The notes under the pieces were generated by a model that did not search any database, was not told where the DNA came from, and saw only the letters and a list, made by a program, of their open reading frames with translations. The position numbers were made by a program, and so were the translations under genes. Positions 11,933 through 20,334 of a DNA stretch of 38,260 nt are shown here, in pieces; the stretch's first letter is position 1; each line of letters starts with the position of its first letter. Origin of the DNA: a virus; IMG/VR virus record IMGVR_UViG_3300043331_000655, positions 1-38,260 of that record. One strand, given 5' to 3'.

Positions 11933-14130
11933 TCGATACCACCCAGATTGACCGCGAGCTGCTCGCGCCCGCGTTTGCACCGCAGTTGAAGCTCTCAAAG
12001 AACGAGAAGACACGGCTTGCCTTGCGTGTGCAGACGGATTTCCGCTCGGCCATCGATGACCACACCACGCGCGTACGCCGGTTCACCCAGATGTACAAGC
12101 GCTGGCGCGGTTCGACCGAGCTGCTGCCGTCCGACTGGTATCTGGTGCCGCTGACGCAGTGGCAGGTATTCGCGAAGTGGGCGAAAGAGCACGGTGCGCT
12201 GTTCGGCGACGACGCCGAGATCACGGCCACACCGATAGGACCGTCAGACGCCCGCAACACCAAGAAAGCCTCGCGCTTCATGACGTGGCTGGTGTTCGAG
12301 CACATGAAGCTCATCACCAAGGCGTCGATCTTCAATTTCCGCAAGACGCTGTTCGGCCGCGCGTTCGCATTGAGCACCTGGGAACGCGACACGTTCCGGA
12401 TTCCCACCATCGATGGCAGCGAAGTGGAAGCCGTGCATTACGAAGGACCGGGCTTCGAGAACCTGTGGCCGGATGACATCATCGTCCCCGCCGAAGACGT
12501 GAACTCCATCCAGGAATTCAGCTTCGTCTGCCGGAAGTTCAACGCGACCCCGGATCAACTGCTCGAAGACGACGGCATCACCTATCAGGGCATCGAGGAG
12601 ATGTTTCCCGAGCTGGTCAATGCGGCCGTGCAGGGACGCAGCCGCGATGCGGACGAGTCGCAGATCCAGGCCGCCAAGGATTCGATCGAGGGCGTGATCC
12701 ACGACGGCTCCATGTCGGCCAAGGGCACGCTGCAGGTTATCGCATGGTACGGCAAGTGGCGGATGCTCAAGGGCCGCGGCGATGCGACGGAGGAGAACCT
12801 GTCGCGCCGGGAGAAGTTCGAGCGCGACCTGGTTGTCTATTACCTGCCCGCGCTCCACAAAGTGATCGGCGTGCAGGACCTGGGCGCGATGTATCCGCTC
12901 AAGAAGCACCGCAGGCCGATCGTCGAGGCGTCCCTGGTCAAAGACGGCTCCTACTGGTCTGCCGGTTTCGGCGAGCTGCTGGACAAGGCTGAGATCGAGC
13001 TGACGCGCAACCACGCGCTCGGCGATCGCGCAGGCAAGCTCTCTGTCGGTCCCGTGATCTTTTACACGCAGGCCAGCGGTTTTGACCCGCAGACGTTTGA
13101 GTACACACCGGGAACCAGCTACTGCGTGGACAATCCGCAGGCCATCAACGTGGTCGACTTCAAAGCCAACATGGAATACCCGGTTTTGAAGGAGCAGACG
13201 GTCACCAAGTACGCGGAAAACGTCACCGGGCTGAACGACATGAACCTGGGGCGCGCGAGCGACAAGCCTAACGCTCCCCGCACCGCCCGTCAGACACTCG
13301 CGCTGTTGAGCGAAGGCGACATCCGGGCATCGCTCGATACCGCTTCGCTGCGCGAGGACTGGGGCCGCATCCTCGACCATTTCTGGGACCTGTGCGCGAT
13401 GTATGCGCCCAAGCTGATGTTCTTCCGTGTCACCGAGGAAGATGCCGCAGGGCTGTTCCAGACGCAGGACGGCGGCGCCTATCTGACCGAAGACGAGCGC
13501 TTCGGACGCTACGACTTCGCTATCAAGTTCGCAACCTCGGCCACCGACAAGCAGGCCAAGAAGCAGGAAGCGATCGAGCTGTACCAGGTCCGGGTGACGA
13601 ACCCGCTGGTAGCCACCAACCCGCGCGCTCTATGGGTCTGTCTCGATCAGGTATCGAAGGCATTCGGCGACAACCTGTTGCGCGACGTGATCCCGGAGCC
13701 ACCAGACCTGGGGCTGCCGAAGCGACCGAGCGAAGAGTTCGCCATGATGCTGCAGGGCGAAGAAGTACTCGTAAATCCGGCAGACAACGACGATCTGCAC
13801 ATCCTCGATCACCAGCAGCGGATGCGGGAAGCGCTCGCAGCCGAGGCTCCCAACGCAATGGCGATCGCGCAGCTCCAGGAGCACATACTCGCGCACATCG
13901 TGCAGCGGCAGCAGAAGCGCATGATGCTCGCGATGGTGCAGGGCATGGCTCAAGGCATGGCGCAGCAGAGCGCGGTAAGCGGCGTGCAGCAATCGGCGGT
14001 AATGCCCGGCGATCCCATGACGGACCCGATTGTAATGGGCGGCGGCGAACAGCAACCGCAGCAACCGGCCGCCAAGCAGACACCTATGGGGCCGGGAGGG
14101 ATGCCGGTACCGACCGGGATGGCAGCATGA
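11929..14130 (+). CDS. Portal protein
   Basis: A 733-residue protein from ATG 11929, directly after the terminase block. The length and features fit the large portal proteins of podovirus-like phages (P22-type). There is an early LAPQ/RRFTQMYKRWRGSTELLP segment, long alpha-helical and beta regions, and a C-terminal Met/Gln-rich helical barrel (HIVQRQQKRMMLAMVQGMAQ) ending in a flexible Pro/Gly tail. The dodecameric portal forms the DNA entry vertex and docks terminase and neck proteins. The assignment rests on position, size and general likeness, not on a single signature. Confidence 0.82.
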   Translation: MIDTTQIDRELLAPAFAPQLKLSKNEKTRLALRVQTDFRSAIDDHTTRVRRFTQMYKRWRGSTELLPSDWYLVPLTQWQVFAKWAKEHGALFGDDAEITATPIGPSDARNTKKASRFMTWLVFEHMKLITKASIFNFRKTLFGRAFALSTWERDTFRIPTIDGSEVEAVHYEGPGFENLWPDDIIVPAEDVNSIQEFSFVCRKFNATPDQLLEDDGITYQGIEEMFPELVNAAVQGRSRDADESQIQAAKDSIEGVIHDGSMSAKGTLQVIAWYGKWRMLKGRGDATEENLSRREKFERDLVVYYLPALHKVIGVQDLGAMYPLKKHRRPIVEASLVKDGSYWSAGFGELLDKAEIELTRNHALGDRAGKLSVGPVIFYTQASGFDPQTFEYTPGTSYCVDNPQAINVVDFKANMEYPVLKEQTVTKYAENVTGLNDMNLGRASDKPNAPRTARQTLALLSEGDIRASLDTASLREDWGRILDHFWDLCAMYAPKLMFFRVTEEDAAGLFQTQDGGAYLTEDERFGRYDFAIKFATSATDKQAKKQEAIELYQVRVTNPLVATNPRALWVCLDQVSKAFGDNLLRDVIPEPPDLGLPKRPSEEFAMMLQGEEVLVNPADNDDLHILDHQQRMREALAAEAPNAMAIAQLQEHILAHIVQRQQKRMMLAMVQGMAQGMAQQSAVSGVQQSAVMPGDPMTDPIVMGGGEQQPQQPAAKQTPMGPGGMPVPTGMAA

Positions 14131-14318
14131 AGGCGTTAGGGATGCAGGTGGGCGATCAGGTAATCGTTGCAGGCGGGTATTTCGGCGAGGAAACCGGCGA
14201 GATCACCTGGACGGACGGCTTTCAGGCTGAGATCCGGTTCCACAAGATTGCCGCGTCCGCGTTCTTCGAGCGCGAGGAGCTGCGATGTCTCAAGCGCGCG
14301 GGAGAAGAGGCGGATTGA
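14127..14318 (+). CDS. Small hypothetical protein after portal
   Basis: A 63-residue protein from ATG 14127 (ATGA overlap with portal). The pattern MKALGMQVGDQVIVAGGYFG, EETGEITWTDGF, AEIRFHKI resembles a small SH3-like beta barrel with a tight-turn G-D-x-V start. Such little barrels occur in head-associated proteins, but the fold is inferred by eye. Its last 34 bases are shared with the next gene in another frame. Confidence 0.55.
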   Translation: MKALGMQVGDQVIVAGGYFGEETGEITWTDGFQAEIRFHKIAASAFFEREELRCLKRAGEEAD

Positions 14319-14578
14319 AAGCGCTGCGCACGCCCGAGGACCGGCTTGCGGTCGACCGGCTCGAGGAGCTGCAGAACTCCGAGGGTTGGGAGATGCTGTC
14401 GCTGCGGATGGAAGCCGAGATCGAGCGCGAAATGAAAAAGCTGATGGTCTGTAGCGGCGCCGATCTGCCCGCGATCCAGGCCACCGCCCGCACCTGGCGC
14501 AACGCGCAGGAGCTGGCCGAACGGATGAGGCAGGAGATTCTGACCAAGCTGCGAAACCGCGAGGGCGACCGCCACTAA
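14285..14578 (+). CDS. Helical hypothetical protein
   Basis: A 97-residue protein from ATG 14285, six bases after GAGGAG. It is almost entirely helical and charged (RLAVDRLEELQNSEGWEMLS, EAEIEREMKKLMVC, ARTWRNAQELAERMRQEILT). It is soluble, with no motif. It overlaps the previous gene by 34 bases in another frame, which the strong ribosome-binding site supports as genuine. Probably a small head or packaging accessory. Confidence 0.6.
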   Translation: MSQARGRRGGLKALRTPEDRLAVDRLEELQNSEGWEMLSLRMEAEIEREMKKLMVCSGADLPAIQATARTWRNAQELAERMRQEILTKLRNREGDRH

Positions 14579-14585
14579 ATGACGT

Positions 14586-14894
14586 ATGCTGCCCGCCGAG
14601 CAGGTTCTGTGCGCCTTTTGCGAGCAGCCGTTCACGCGCACCCCCTGGAAGTACAAATACTGCAGCTTGAAGTGCGGGGACAAGGACCGCGCCGAAGACG
14701 ACAAGTTTCTATGGAAGCATCGCGAGCTGAACCGGCCTGAACAGGAGAAGCGCATCGCGCAGCTCATGGGCAGGCGCGGCGCGGGCAGGCTCACTCCACA
14801 GCCGCCGATGTACTTCGAGGAACGCCCGCTGATCCGCAGCTCGCTCGGCGGATTACAGAAATGGGCTATCTACGCCCACGATTACGAGGTTTAG
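14586..14894 (+). CDS. Zinc-finger hypothetical protein
   Basis: A 102-residue protein from ATG 14586. The N-terminal CAFCEQPFTRTPWKYKYC-SLKC is a classic CxxC...CxxxC treble-clef type finger, often seen in small DNA-binding or nuclease-related phage proteins. The rest is helical and charged, then Pro-rich. The gene ends at TAG 14892-14894, after which the operon is interrupted by a 239-base gap. No catalytic His-Asn-His triad is visible, so an HNH nuclease is not claimed. Confidence 0.6.
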   Translation: MLPAEQVLCAFCEQPFTRTPWKYKYCSLKCGDKDRAEDDKFLWKHRELNRPEQEKRIAQLMGRRGAGRLTPQPPMYFEERPLIRSSLGGLQKWAIYAHDYEV

Positions 14895-14942
14895 GGGGAT
14901 CTCCCTCTGCACGAGCTTGACCGGACACAGGCGTATCGCCAT

Positions 14943-15008
14943 TTAGTCGTCGTCGCTGTCGTCATCCTCGTCGTCGAACTCGTCGCCGTTCTTGGGTCTG
15001 TCAGCCAT
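14943..15008 (-). CDS. Very small acidic protein, antisense to the operon
   Basis: A frame of 21 codons (MADRPKNGDEFDDEDDDSDD and a final D) from ATG 15006-15008 to TAA 14943-14945. The second half is almost only Asp and Glu. No clear ribosome-binding site is seen. It occupies the only sizeable gap in the head operon. The sequence is not random in appearance, but a simple GAC/GAG repeat could arise without coding, so the call is weak. Confidence 0.3.
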   Translation of the reverse strand: MADRPKNGDEFDDEDDDSDDD

Positions 15009-15133
15009 CTTGACTAAGCGTACCCCGCCCGCGGGTGATCTCCGGGCGTGGCACTACTACTGCTGAAGATCCTCAGCGCAGGCCGTGAGCTGATAAGCCC
15101 GCTGGCCGCCATGTGGGGCACCTAAAGCTCCGC

Positions 15134-15487
15134 ATGAACATTGCACGACTGCAGCCCCGCTGCCGCATGTGCTCCAAGTTCCGGCCGGTTGAGGAATTCG
15201 TACTCTCGCCGACCCTGGGCTTCTGCCATGCGTGCTATCACACGCGCTCGACCGCATACGAGCGGTTTTGCGCCACGGGCGAGGCGCCCGCATTTTGCTT
15301 TGAGTGCGACCGCAGCTACGCGGACCTTGCCGCGCTCGACCCATCCGGCAACGTGCCGATGGCGATTCACCACAAAGACGGAATCATTCAGTTTCTCTGC
15401 ATCCCCTGCTCGGACGCCTATGAGCGCAAGCGCAGCGACATGTACGCCGGCACTCCGCACGGCCAAAAGATTTTTTCTCTCAACTAA
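15134..15487 (+). CDS. Multi-CxxC zinc protein
   Basis: A 117-residue protein from ATG 15134 (GTG 15113 is an in-frame alternative). Four CxxC pairs are visible: CRMC, CHAC, CFEC and CIPC, with HHKDG between the last two. This suggests two zinc ribbons. Part of it (MAIHHKDGIIQFLCIPCSDA) recalls the zinc knuckle of HNH-type proteins without a clear catalytic core. It lies directly upstream of the scaffold gene. It is a head-region accessory of unknown function. Confidence 0.65.
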   Translation: MNIARLQPRCRMCSKFRPVEEFVLSPTLGFCHACYHTRSTAYERFCATGEAPAFCFECDRSYADLAALDPSGNVPMAIHHKDGIIQFLCIPCSDAYERKRSDMYAGTPHGQKIFSLN

Positions 15488-15490
15488 CCA

Positions 15491-16240
15491 ATGGAAAACG
15501 AACAACAACCGCAACAGCAACCGGACCCTACGGCTGCGATTCGCGAGGAGCTATTAGCTCTCAAGAACGAGCTGAAGGAAACCAAAGAAGAGGCCGCCTA
15601 CTGGCGGCAGCACCAGGCGCAGCAGCAGGCCGAAGAGGAACAGCCCGAAGAGGACGCCGTTCCCGAGATCGACGAGGATCTGGCCGATGCCGTGGGATCG
15701 AACGATGCCAAGCGCGTCCATGCAGCCATCCGCAAGATGGGCTTCGCTTCGACCCGCGATGTCGATGCGCGCATTCAACAGGCCGTTCAGAAGGTCACCA
15801 CCGAACAGCAGATTTTCGCGACCTACCCGGATTTGAAAAAGCCGGATACCCCGCTGTTCAAAGCGACCGCCAAGATTTACAACGAGCTGACCGCAGGCTT
15901 GCCGAAGGATGTCATCGCCAAGAAGGGCTCGGTGTTCATCGAGCGCGCGGCGAAGCTGGCCGCTGTCGATCTCGAAGTAGAAGCCGATACACCGGCACCG
16001 CGGACGCGGCAGACCCGCACTCAGGCCGATGACGATGCCGAGCAGACGCGGCTCACCCGAGTGCGCTCGCAGCAGTCCAGCCGCTCACAGCGTGACCGCT
16101 CGGACGACGGCAACGACGAATTGTCGGATCAGCAGAAAGCGCTGGTGGCGCGGCTGCAATCGATCGGGGCTCCGATCACCGAAGACAGCTATCGCAAGGC
16201 CGCCATTCGCGGCGTGTCGGTTTCAGGAGGTAGACGGTAA
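15491..16240 (+). CDS. Putative scaffolding protein
   Basis: A 249-residue, acidic, Gln/Glu-rich protein from ATG 15491. It has an N-terminal coiled coil (EELLALKNELKETKEEAAYW, RQHQAQQQAEEEQ), a middle helical domain and a basic Arg/Ser/Asp C-terminal region (LTRVRSQQSSRSQRDRSDDG). A long coiled coil with a charged C-terminal helix, placed between portal and capsid genes, is the signature of internal scaffolds that guide prohead assembly. No sequence family is recognised. The stop overlaps the next ATG (TAATG). Confidence 0.6.
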   Translation: MENEQQPQQQPDPTAAIREELLALKNELKETKEEAAYWRQHQAQQQAEEEQPEEDAVPEIDEDLADAVGSNDAKRVHAAIRKMGFASTRDVDARIQQAVQKVTTEQQIFATYPDLKKPDTPLFKATAKIYNELTAGLPKDVIAKKGSVFIERAAKLAAVDLEVEADTPAPRTRQTRTQADDDAEQTRLTRVRSQQSSRSQRDRSDDGNDELSDQQKALVARLQSIGAPITEDSYRKAAIRGVSVSGGRR

Positions 16241-16956
16241 TGGCAAGACGTAGAGAACAGAACGCAGAGATCGAGCCCGATGTGATGCTGCCGGTCGAGG
16301 CGCAGGAAGAGATTGCCGCGCCCGTCGATCAAGGCCAGCCGCAGGTGATCCCGCCCGCAAGCGAGTGGACCGTGAACGGGATGCGCGTCCAGGATCTGCA
16401 TCCGCAGGTGCAACAGGTTATCTCCTGGCGCATGACCGACCAGTTTCTGCAGGCAGCGGCCGACAGGCCGGGGCCGCGTCCGATGGTGGAAGTGATCTCG
16501 AATGCCGAGGACAAGCGGCTGCAGCGCTACGCCGACGAGTGGGACGGGGTGGACCCCATGCAGGAGATCATCAGCCAGCACAAGGAGCCTGGGAAGCGCT
16601 ATCGCTTCATCTCGAAGAACCACCGCGCCGGAAAACGCAGATGGGAACTTGTGCGCGATCCCAAGACTGGTGATACCCCGGCGTACAACAACATGCTTCT
16701 CGCTTCGATGCCGGAAGAACGCGCGCAGGCGCGGCAACGGTATCACGAGGGGCTGGCAACGGACAGCTTAAAATCTGCCGTCGAGCAACACAAACTGGAT
16801 CAGGAAAAAGCGATCCGCGATTCGCGCAGTGGCGGCAATTTCGGCACGCTCAGCGAAGGCGATCTCTTAGTCTCGTCCGACGACCCAAGTCGGGCAGGTT
16901 CCATCGGTATCCGGGTTACTCGCGGCGCCGGGGCAGACGCAGCCGCACTTATTTAG
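16240..16956 (+). CDS. Hypothetical head-region protein
   Basis: A 238-residue protein from ATG 16240. The N-terminus is charged and disordered-looking; the centre contains WTVNGMRVQDLHPQVQQVIS and MVEVISNAEDKRLQRYADEW. It has no membrane segment or enzymatic motif. Translational coupling to the scaffold gene suggests a second assembly or minor head component. It ends 56 bases before a decoration-like protein, and that gap holds AGGAG for the next gene. Confidence 0.55.
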   Translation: MARRREQNAEIEPDVMLPVEAQEEIAAPVDQGQPQVIPPASEWTVNGMRVQDLHPQVQQVISWRMTDQFLQAAADRPGPRPMVEVISNAEDKRLQRYADEWDGVDPMQEIISQHKEPGKRYRFISKNHRAGKRRWELVRDPKTGDTPAYNNMLLASMPEERAQARQRYHEGLATDSLKSAVEQHKLDQEKAIRDSRSGGNFGTLSEGDLLVSSDDPSRAGSIGIRVTRGAGADAAALI

Positions 16957-17012
16957 CCCTCCAGCGGTCGCACTGAAATTTTCGGGCAAACACAACAGGA
17001 GAACTGCGCCTC

Positions 17013-17537
17013 ATGGCGAACAATAATTTTCCGCATGGTCTGACCCCACTGCTCATTTGCTTGAGCGGCGGCGTCCCCGTGCTCCGCAACTTCTCGAAGG
17101 CAGCCGGATACGGCACCGCGATCTTCCGGCACGATGTCGTGAACCGCGTCGCTGACGGCTCCATCGAAGCCGGGGGAACCCCTGGCACCACCACCTACAC
17201 AGGTGTCGCGCTGAACTACGGCGCCGCATCCACGGCGACAACCCACGGCGTCTACATCACTCCCGACGCTCTGTACGAAGCGCAGGATGACGGCGACAGC
17301 AGCACTCTCGATGCCGCCGACATGGGCTTGAACTGCAATCTCGTCTTCACGGCGGGCAACTCGGCAACCAAGCACAGCAAGCACCAGATCGACGGTTCCA
17401 GCAAGAACACGACAGCCACCCTCGACGTGAAGCTTCTCGAGCTGTACGCGGTTCCGAACAACGAACACGGCCAGTACGCGCGGGTTGTCGTGATGTTCAA
17501 CAAGCACCGGCTACTGCCGAACGTGGCGGGAGTGTAA
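17013..17537 (+). CDS. Putative capsid decoration or minor head protein
   Basis: A 174-residue protein from ATG 17013, with ACAGGAGA upstream. It starts MANNNFPHGLTPLLICLSGG and has a beta-rich Thr/Gly/Ala body (GVALNYGAASTATTHGVYIT, PDALYEAQDDGD). Proteins that start in this way and precede the major capsid gene are common in phage head clusters. I regard it as a decoration or head-stabilising protein by position and composition. No cleavage or catalytic motif is visible. Confidence 0.6.
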   Translation: MANNNFPHGLTPLLICLSGGVPVLRNFSKAAGYGTAIFRHDVVNRVADGSIEAGGTPGTTTYTGVALNYGAASTATTHGVYITPDALYEAQDDGDSSTLDAADMGLNCNLVFTAGNSATKHSKHQIDGSSKNTTATLDVKLLELYAVPNNEHGQYARVVVMFNKHRLLPNVAGV

Positions 17538-17577
17538 CGAGCGCGGATAGCGCAATTTTTCAAAGGACTCAAAAACG

Positions 17578-18504
17578 ATGCATATTCGCACTCAATTTCC
17601 TGATCTTTTCATGGAGGATATGTTGCCGGCGCTCGATGAACTCATCTTTGCGCGCTACAACAGATTCCCCGAGCAGTATTCCAAGATTTTCCGCGTGCTC
17701 AATTCGACCCGCTCGATTGAGCAGACCTCCGAAGTTTCCGGCCTGGGCCTCTTCAACGAAGTGGCCGAGGGCGCCGACGTCAGCTACGACTACGCCGTGC
17801 CGGGATTCGCGAAGACCTATGTTCACGCACAGTACGGACTGGGCTTCAAGATTTCCCGCATTGCAGTAGATGACGACAAGTGGAGCCTGATCGACAAGCT
17901 GACCAGCTCTGTCGGCCGCTCGGCGAAGGAGACGCGCGAGATCATCGCCGCGCTCATCTTCAACCGGGGCTTTAACAGCTCCTACACGGGACCGGACGGC
18001 AAAGTGCTGTTCGCCACCGATCACCCATTGCCGAAGTCGGGCGGGACACAGAGCAACACTCTGTCCGTTCAGGCCGACCTCGACATCGACAGCTTGCAGC
18101 TTGCTCTCACCAGCTTCCGCAAGCAGGTCGACATCAACGGCCAGAAGATCCGTCTGAAGCCCGAGATGCTGGTTGTCGCTCCCGAAGGCGAATTCAACGC
18201 CATCGAAGTACTCGGCGGCTCCATGCGCGGCGACACGGCCAACAACACCGTGAACGCATTCAAACGGCGCTCTGGCCTGCCGGCGTTCGATGAGCTGTTC
18301 GTGTGGGATTACCTCACCGACGAAGACGCCTGGTTCATTCTCGGACCCAAGGAAGACCGCGAGGTTCGCTGGTACGACCGCGAGAAGTTCAACACGATCC
18401 ACGATCGCGATTTCAATTCCCGCTCGCTGAAGACGGCAGGCTGGATGCGTTTTTGCTGTGGCTGGAGTTCGTTCTATGGCGTATTCGGTGTCTCGGGGGC
18501 ATAG
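17578..18504 (+). CDS. Major capsid protein
   Basis: A 308-residue protein from ATG 17578, preceded by AAAGGA. Features fit the HK97-fold capsid proteins of Mu gpT-like type: an N-terminal helical region (FPDLFMEDMLPALDELIFAR), an E-loop-like stretch, LFATDHPLPKSGG, a mid-domain with KPEMLVVAPEGEFNAIEVLG, and a C-terminal beta strand ending in GWSSFYGVFGVSGA. It follows scaffold and decoration genes as expected. No separate prohead protease is seen. A weak attenuator-like stem follows the stop, then a homing endonuclease. Confidence 0.85.
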   Translation: MHIRTQFPDLFMEDMLPALDELIFARYNRFPEQYSKIFRVLNSTRSIEQTSEVSGLGLFNEVAEGADVSYDYAVPGFAKTYVHAQYGLGFKISRIAVDDDKWSLIDKLTSSVGRSAKETREIIAALIFNRGFNSSYTGPDGKVLFATDHPLPKSGGTQSNTLSVQADLDIDSLQLALTSFRKQVDINGQKIRLKPEMLVVAPEGEFNAIEVLGGSMRGDTANNTVNAFKRRSGLPAFDELFVWDYLTDEDAWFILGPKEDREVRWYDREKFNTIHDRDFNSRSLKTAGWMRFCCGWSSFYGVFGVSGA

Positions 18505-18521
18505 CCCGAAACCTCCAAAAT

Positions 18522-18543
18522 AGGCCGTAAAACGGTACCTTTT
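18522..18543 (+). terminator. Attenuator-like hairpin after capsid gene
   Basis: AGG-CCGT pairs with ACGG-(TA)-CCT around AAA, followed by TTT. The stem is only seven base pairs with a two-base bulge, so read-through is expected. It could lower transcription past the highly expressed capsid gene. Confidence 0.35.
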
Positions 18544-18557
18544 GGTGATTCACTTTA

Positions 18558-18600
18558 TAGCCGAGATGCCGCATTCTATCCAGAGTGCAGCACTCGGCTA
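18558..18600 (+). promoter_or_regulatory. Hairpin enclosing the endonuclease start codon
   Basis: TAGCCGAG (18558-18565) pairs with CTCGGCTA (18593-18600). Inside, GCATTCT (18571-18577) pairs with AGAGTGC (18582-18588) with one G-T wobble around ATCC. The GTG start of the endonuclease (18585-18587) lies in the inner stem, so folding would hide it on read-through transcripts. Confidence 0.6.
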
Positions 18601-19268
18601 TTTGTAATTCGTGCGGACTGCAAAAGCCGCACACGTTCGAATTCTTCTATCGCGAAAACTCAAAGACCGGAATCGCGCACACATGCAAGGAGTGCGTCAA
18701 ACGAAGGACGCGCGAGTGGTACGCGAACAATGCAGAGCGCTCGAAGGAGTGGCATCGGCAGTTTCGGCAGAACAACCCCGAGTACCGCAGACTGGTCGAG
18801 TATCAGCGTGGACGTGAAAAGATCCTCGCCTACCAGCGGGAGTATTACGCGGCCAACACCGATTACGTGAAGGATCGGCAGAAGGCTTATGCAGAGGCCA
18901 ATGCAGAAAAGCTCGTGGAGTACAGACGCGCGAAGTATGCCGCCGATCGAGATGGGGAAAAGGCCAGGGCTGCGGCGTGGAAGAAAGCGAATCGAGAACA
19001 GGTCAGGGTATCCAACTCGCAGTACAAATTCCGCAAGAAGAAAGCACCGGGGCAATTCACCGTTGAGGATGTCCAACGAATGTTTGCCGAGCAGGATGGC
19101 CGTTGCCGATACTGCCGCACGCGAATCGATGAGGCGTTCGAGATCGATCACTGGATACCGCTGTCGAAAGGCGGCTCCAACTACCCCGAGAACCTCGTGC
19201 TCGCCTGTCCGAGCTGCAATGCGGCCAAACGCGACAAGCTCCCGCACGACTTCCTGAAGCGCTTCTAA
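18585..19268 (+). CDS. Free-standing HNH homing endonuclease
   Basis: A 227-residue protein from GTG 18585. The N-terminal zinc finger is CNSCG...CKEC. The middle carries repeated DNA-binding helices with the signature NAERSKEWHRQFRQNNPEYR. The C-terminal HNH domain (about 165-222) has CRYC, EIDHWIPLSKGGSN, NLVLACPSCNAAKRDKLP, giving the expected His-Asn and CxxC zinc residues. It is basic and stand-alone, between the capsid gene and a fibre-type gene, the usual place for mobile homing endonuclease genes. No intron boundary is evident. A hairpin covers its start codon. Confidence 0.88.
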   Translation: MQHSAICNSCGLQKPHTFEFFYRENSKTGIAHTCKECVKRRTREWYANNAERSKEWHRQFRQNNPEYRRLVEYQRGREKILAYQREYYAANTDYVKDRQKAYAEANAEKLVEYRRAKYAADRDGEKARAAAWKKANREQVRVSNSQYKFRKKKAPGQFTVEDVQRMFAEQDGRCRYCRTRIDEAFEIDHWIPLSKGGSNYPENLVLACPSCNAAKRDKLPHDFLKRF

Positions 19269-19360
19269 TCCTCGCACCTGCTGCTGGCGATTACCGGCTG
19301 TACAAGCAGTATCCCGAGCCATGCGTGTCCCGCGTGGCCGGCAGATGAAGGACAAACACA

Positions 19361-19960
19361 TTGGCACTCAATAAAACCAGATTCAAATCGCTTCTGCTGA
19401 AGCACCCGTCGACCAACGCAGCGAACCTTGCCGCCTCGAACCTCGAAGCACAGGCAGTCGCGGGGCAGACCGCGAATATCGCGGAGTTCAAGAATTCAGC
19501 GGGCACGGTTGTCGCGAGCGTTTCCGCCGCGGGCGTAATGTCATCCGTCGCCGGTTCCGGCACCGGAGCGGGCGGGTTCTTAAAGGTGGCTCGGGCGATC
19601 TACGACTTTGCCACCGATGGCGGCGCGCAGGGCGAGATTACCCCGGCGCTGACAGCGGTCATTCCCGACAACGCGATCGTCGTGGGCGGCATCATCAACG
19701 CCACCACCGCGCCGACCTCGGGCGGCTCGGCCACGATCGCTGTCGGCACCACCGCGGGATCTTCGGCGACCTCGATCAAGGCGGCAACGGCGATTGCGAC
19801 CTTCTCGGCGGATTCGCTCGTGGCAACGGTTCCCGTGTTCACGGCAGCCAGCTCGTTCAAGATGAGCGCGGCCGGTTCGATCAGCATCACCGTTGGCACG
19901 GAGGATTTGACCGCGGGCGTGATCGAAGTAAGCCTGTTCTACTTCCAGGCTGCGGCTTAA
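19361..19960 (+). CDS. Ala/Thr-rich head or tail fibre-type protein
   Basis: A 199-residue protein from TTG 19361, chosen because GAAGGAC lies eight bases upstream. The N-terminal part (LAASNLEAQAVAGQTANIAE, FKNSAGTVVASVSAAGVMSS) resembles the trimeric shaft of phage fibres. The C-terminal half (GEITPALTAVIPDNAIVVGG, IINATTAPTSGGSATIAVGT) resembles a small jelly-roll found in phage virion proteins. There is no signal peptide. It is probably a virion surface protein; head fibre and tail fibre are both possible. Confidence 0.6.
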   Translation: MALNKTRFKSLLLKHPSTNAANLAASNLEAQAVAGQTANIAEFKNSAGTVVASVSAAGVMSSVAGSGTGAGGFLKVARAIYDFATDGGAQGEITPALTAVIPDNAIVVGGIINATTAPTSGGSATIAVGTTAGSSATSIKAATAIATFSADSLVATVPVFTAASSFKMSAAGSISITVGTEDLTAGVIEVSLFYFQAAA

Positions 19961-19972
19961 AGGAGCTGACCG

Positions 19973-20329
19973 ATGAGCAACGTTTTCAAAGACGCGACGG
20001 TAACGATCGCGAGCGGCGCAAGCCTGTCCGGGATCATCCACTGCGGCGCGGGCGTGCCCGTGCAGATCCTGATGCCGGCGAGCTGGACGGCGGCCGACAT
20101 CACCTTCCAGACCTCGCAGTCCGACGACGGCACTTTCTCCGATCTCTACGACGAGAGCGGCAACGAAGTGAAGGTCATTGCCAATGCTTCACGCGCCATC
20201 GCCGTAGAGGGCGCAAATTTCGCAGGCGTGCGGTTCCTGAAGCTGCGCTCGGGCACGACCGGAAGCGCCGTCAACCAGGACGCGGATCGCTCGATCACGC
20301 TCGTCATGCGCAAAGAGCCGAGGGGATAA
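19973..20329 (+). CDS. Beta-rich virion protein, unknown role
   Basis: A 118-residue protein from ATG 19973, with AAAGGAG seven bases upstream. Composition is beta-strand rich (DATVTIASGASLSGIIHCGA, VRFLKLRSGTT), with the acidic loop SDDGTFSDLYDESGNEV. Small proteins of this type sit beside fibre genes in several phages. The gene is followed by the first signal-peptide-bearing fibre protein six bases downstream. Confidence 0.55.
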   Translation: MSNVFKDATVTIASGASLSGIIHCGAGVPVQILMPASWTAADITFQTSQSDDGTFSDLYDESGNEVKVIANASRAIAVEGANFAGVRFLKLRSGTTGSAVNQDADRSITLVMRKEPRG

Positions 20330-20334
20330 CGGCG

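Noticed and set aside
12244-13380. 378-codon frame antisense to the portal gene
   Set aside because: Composition is Arg/Val/His-rich shadow sequence without a ribosome-binding site; the portal frame is well supported.
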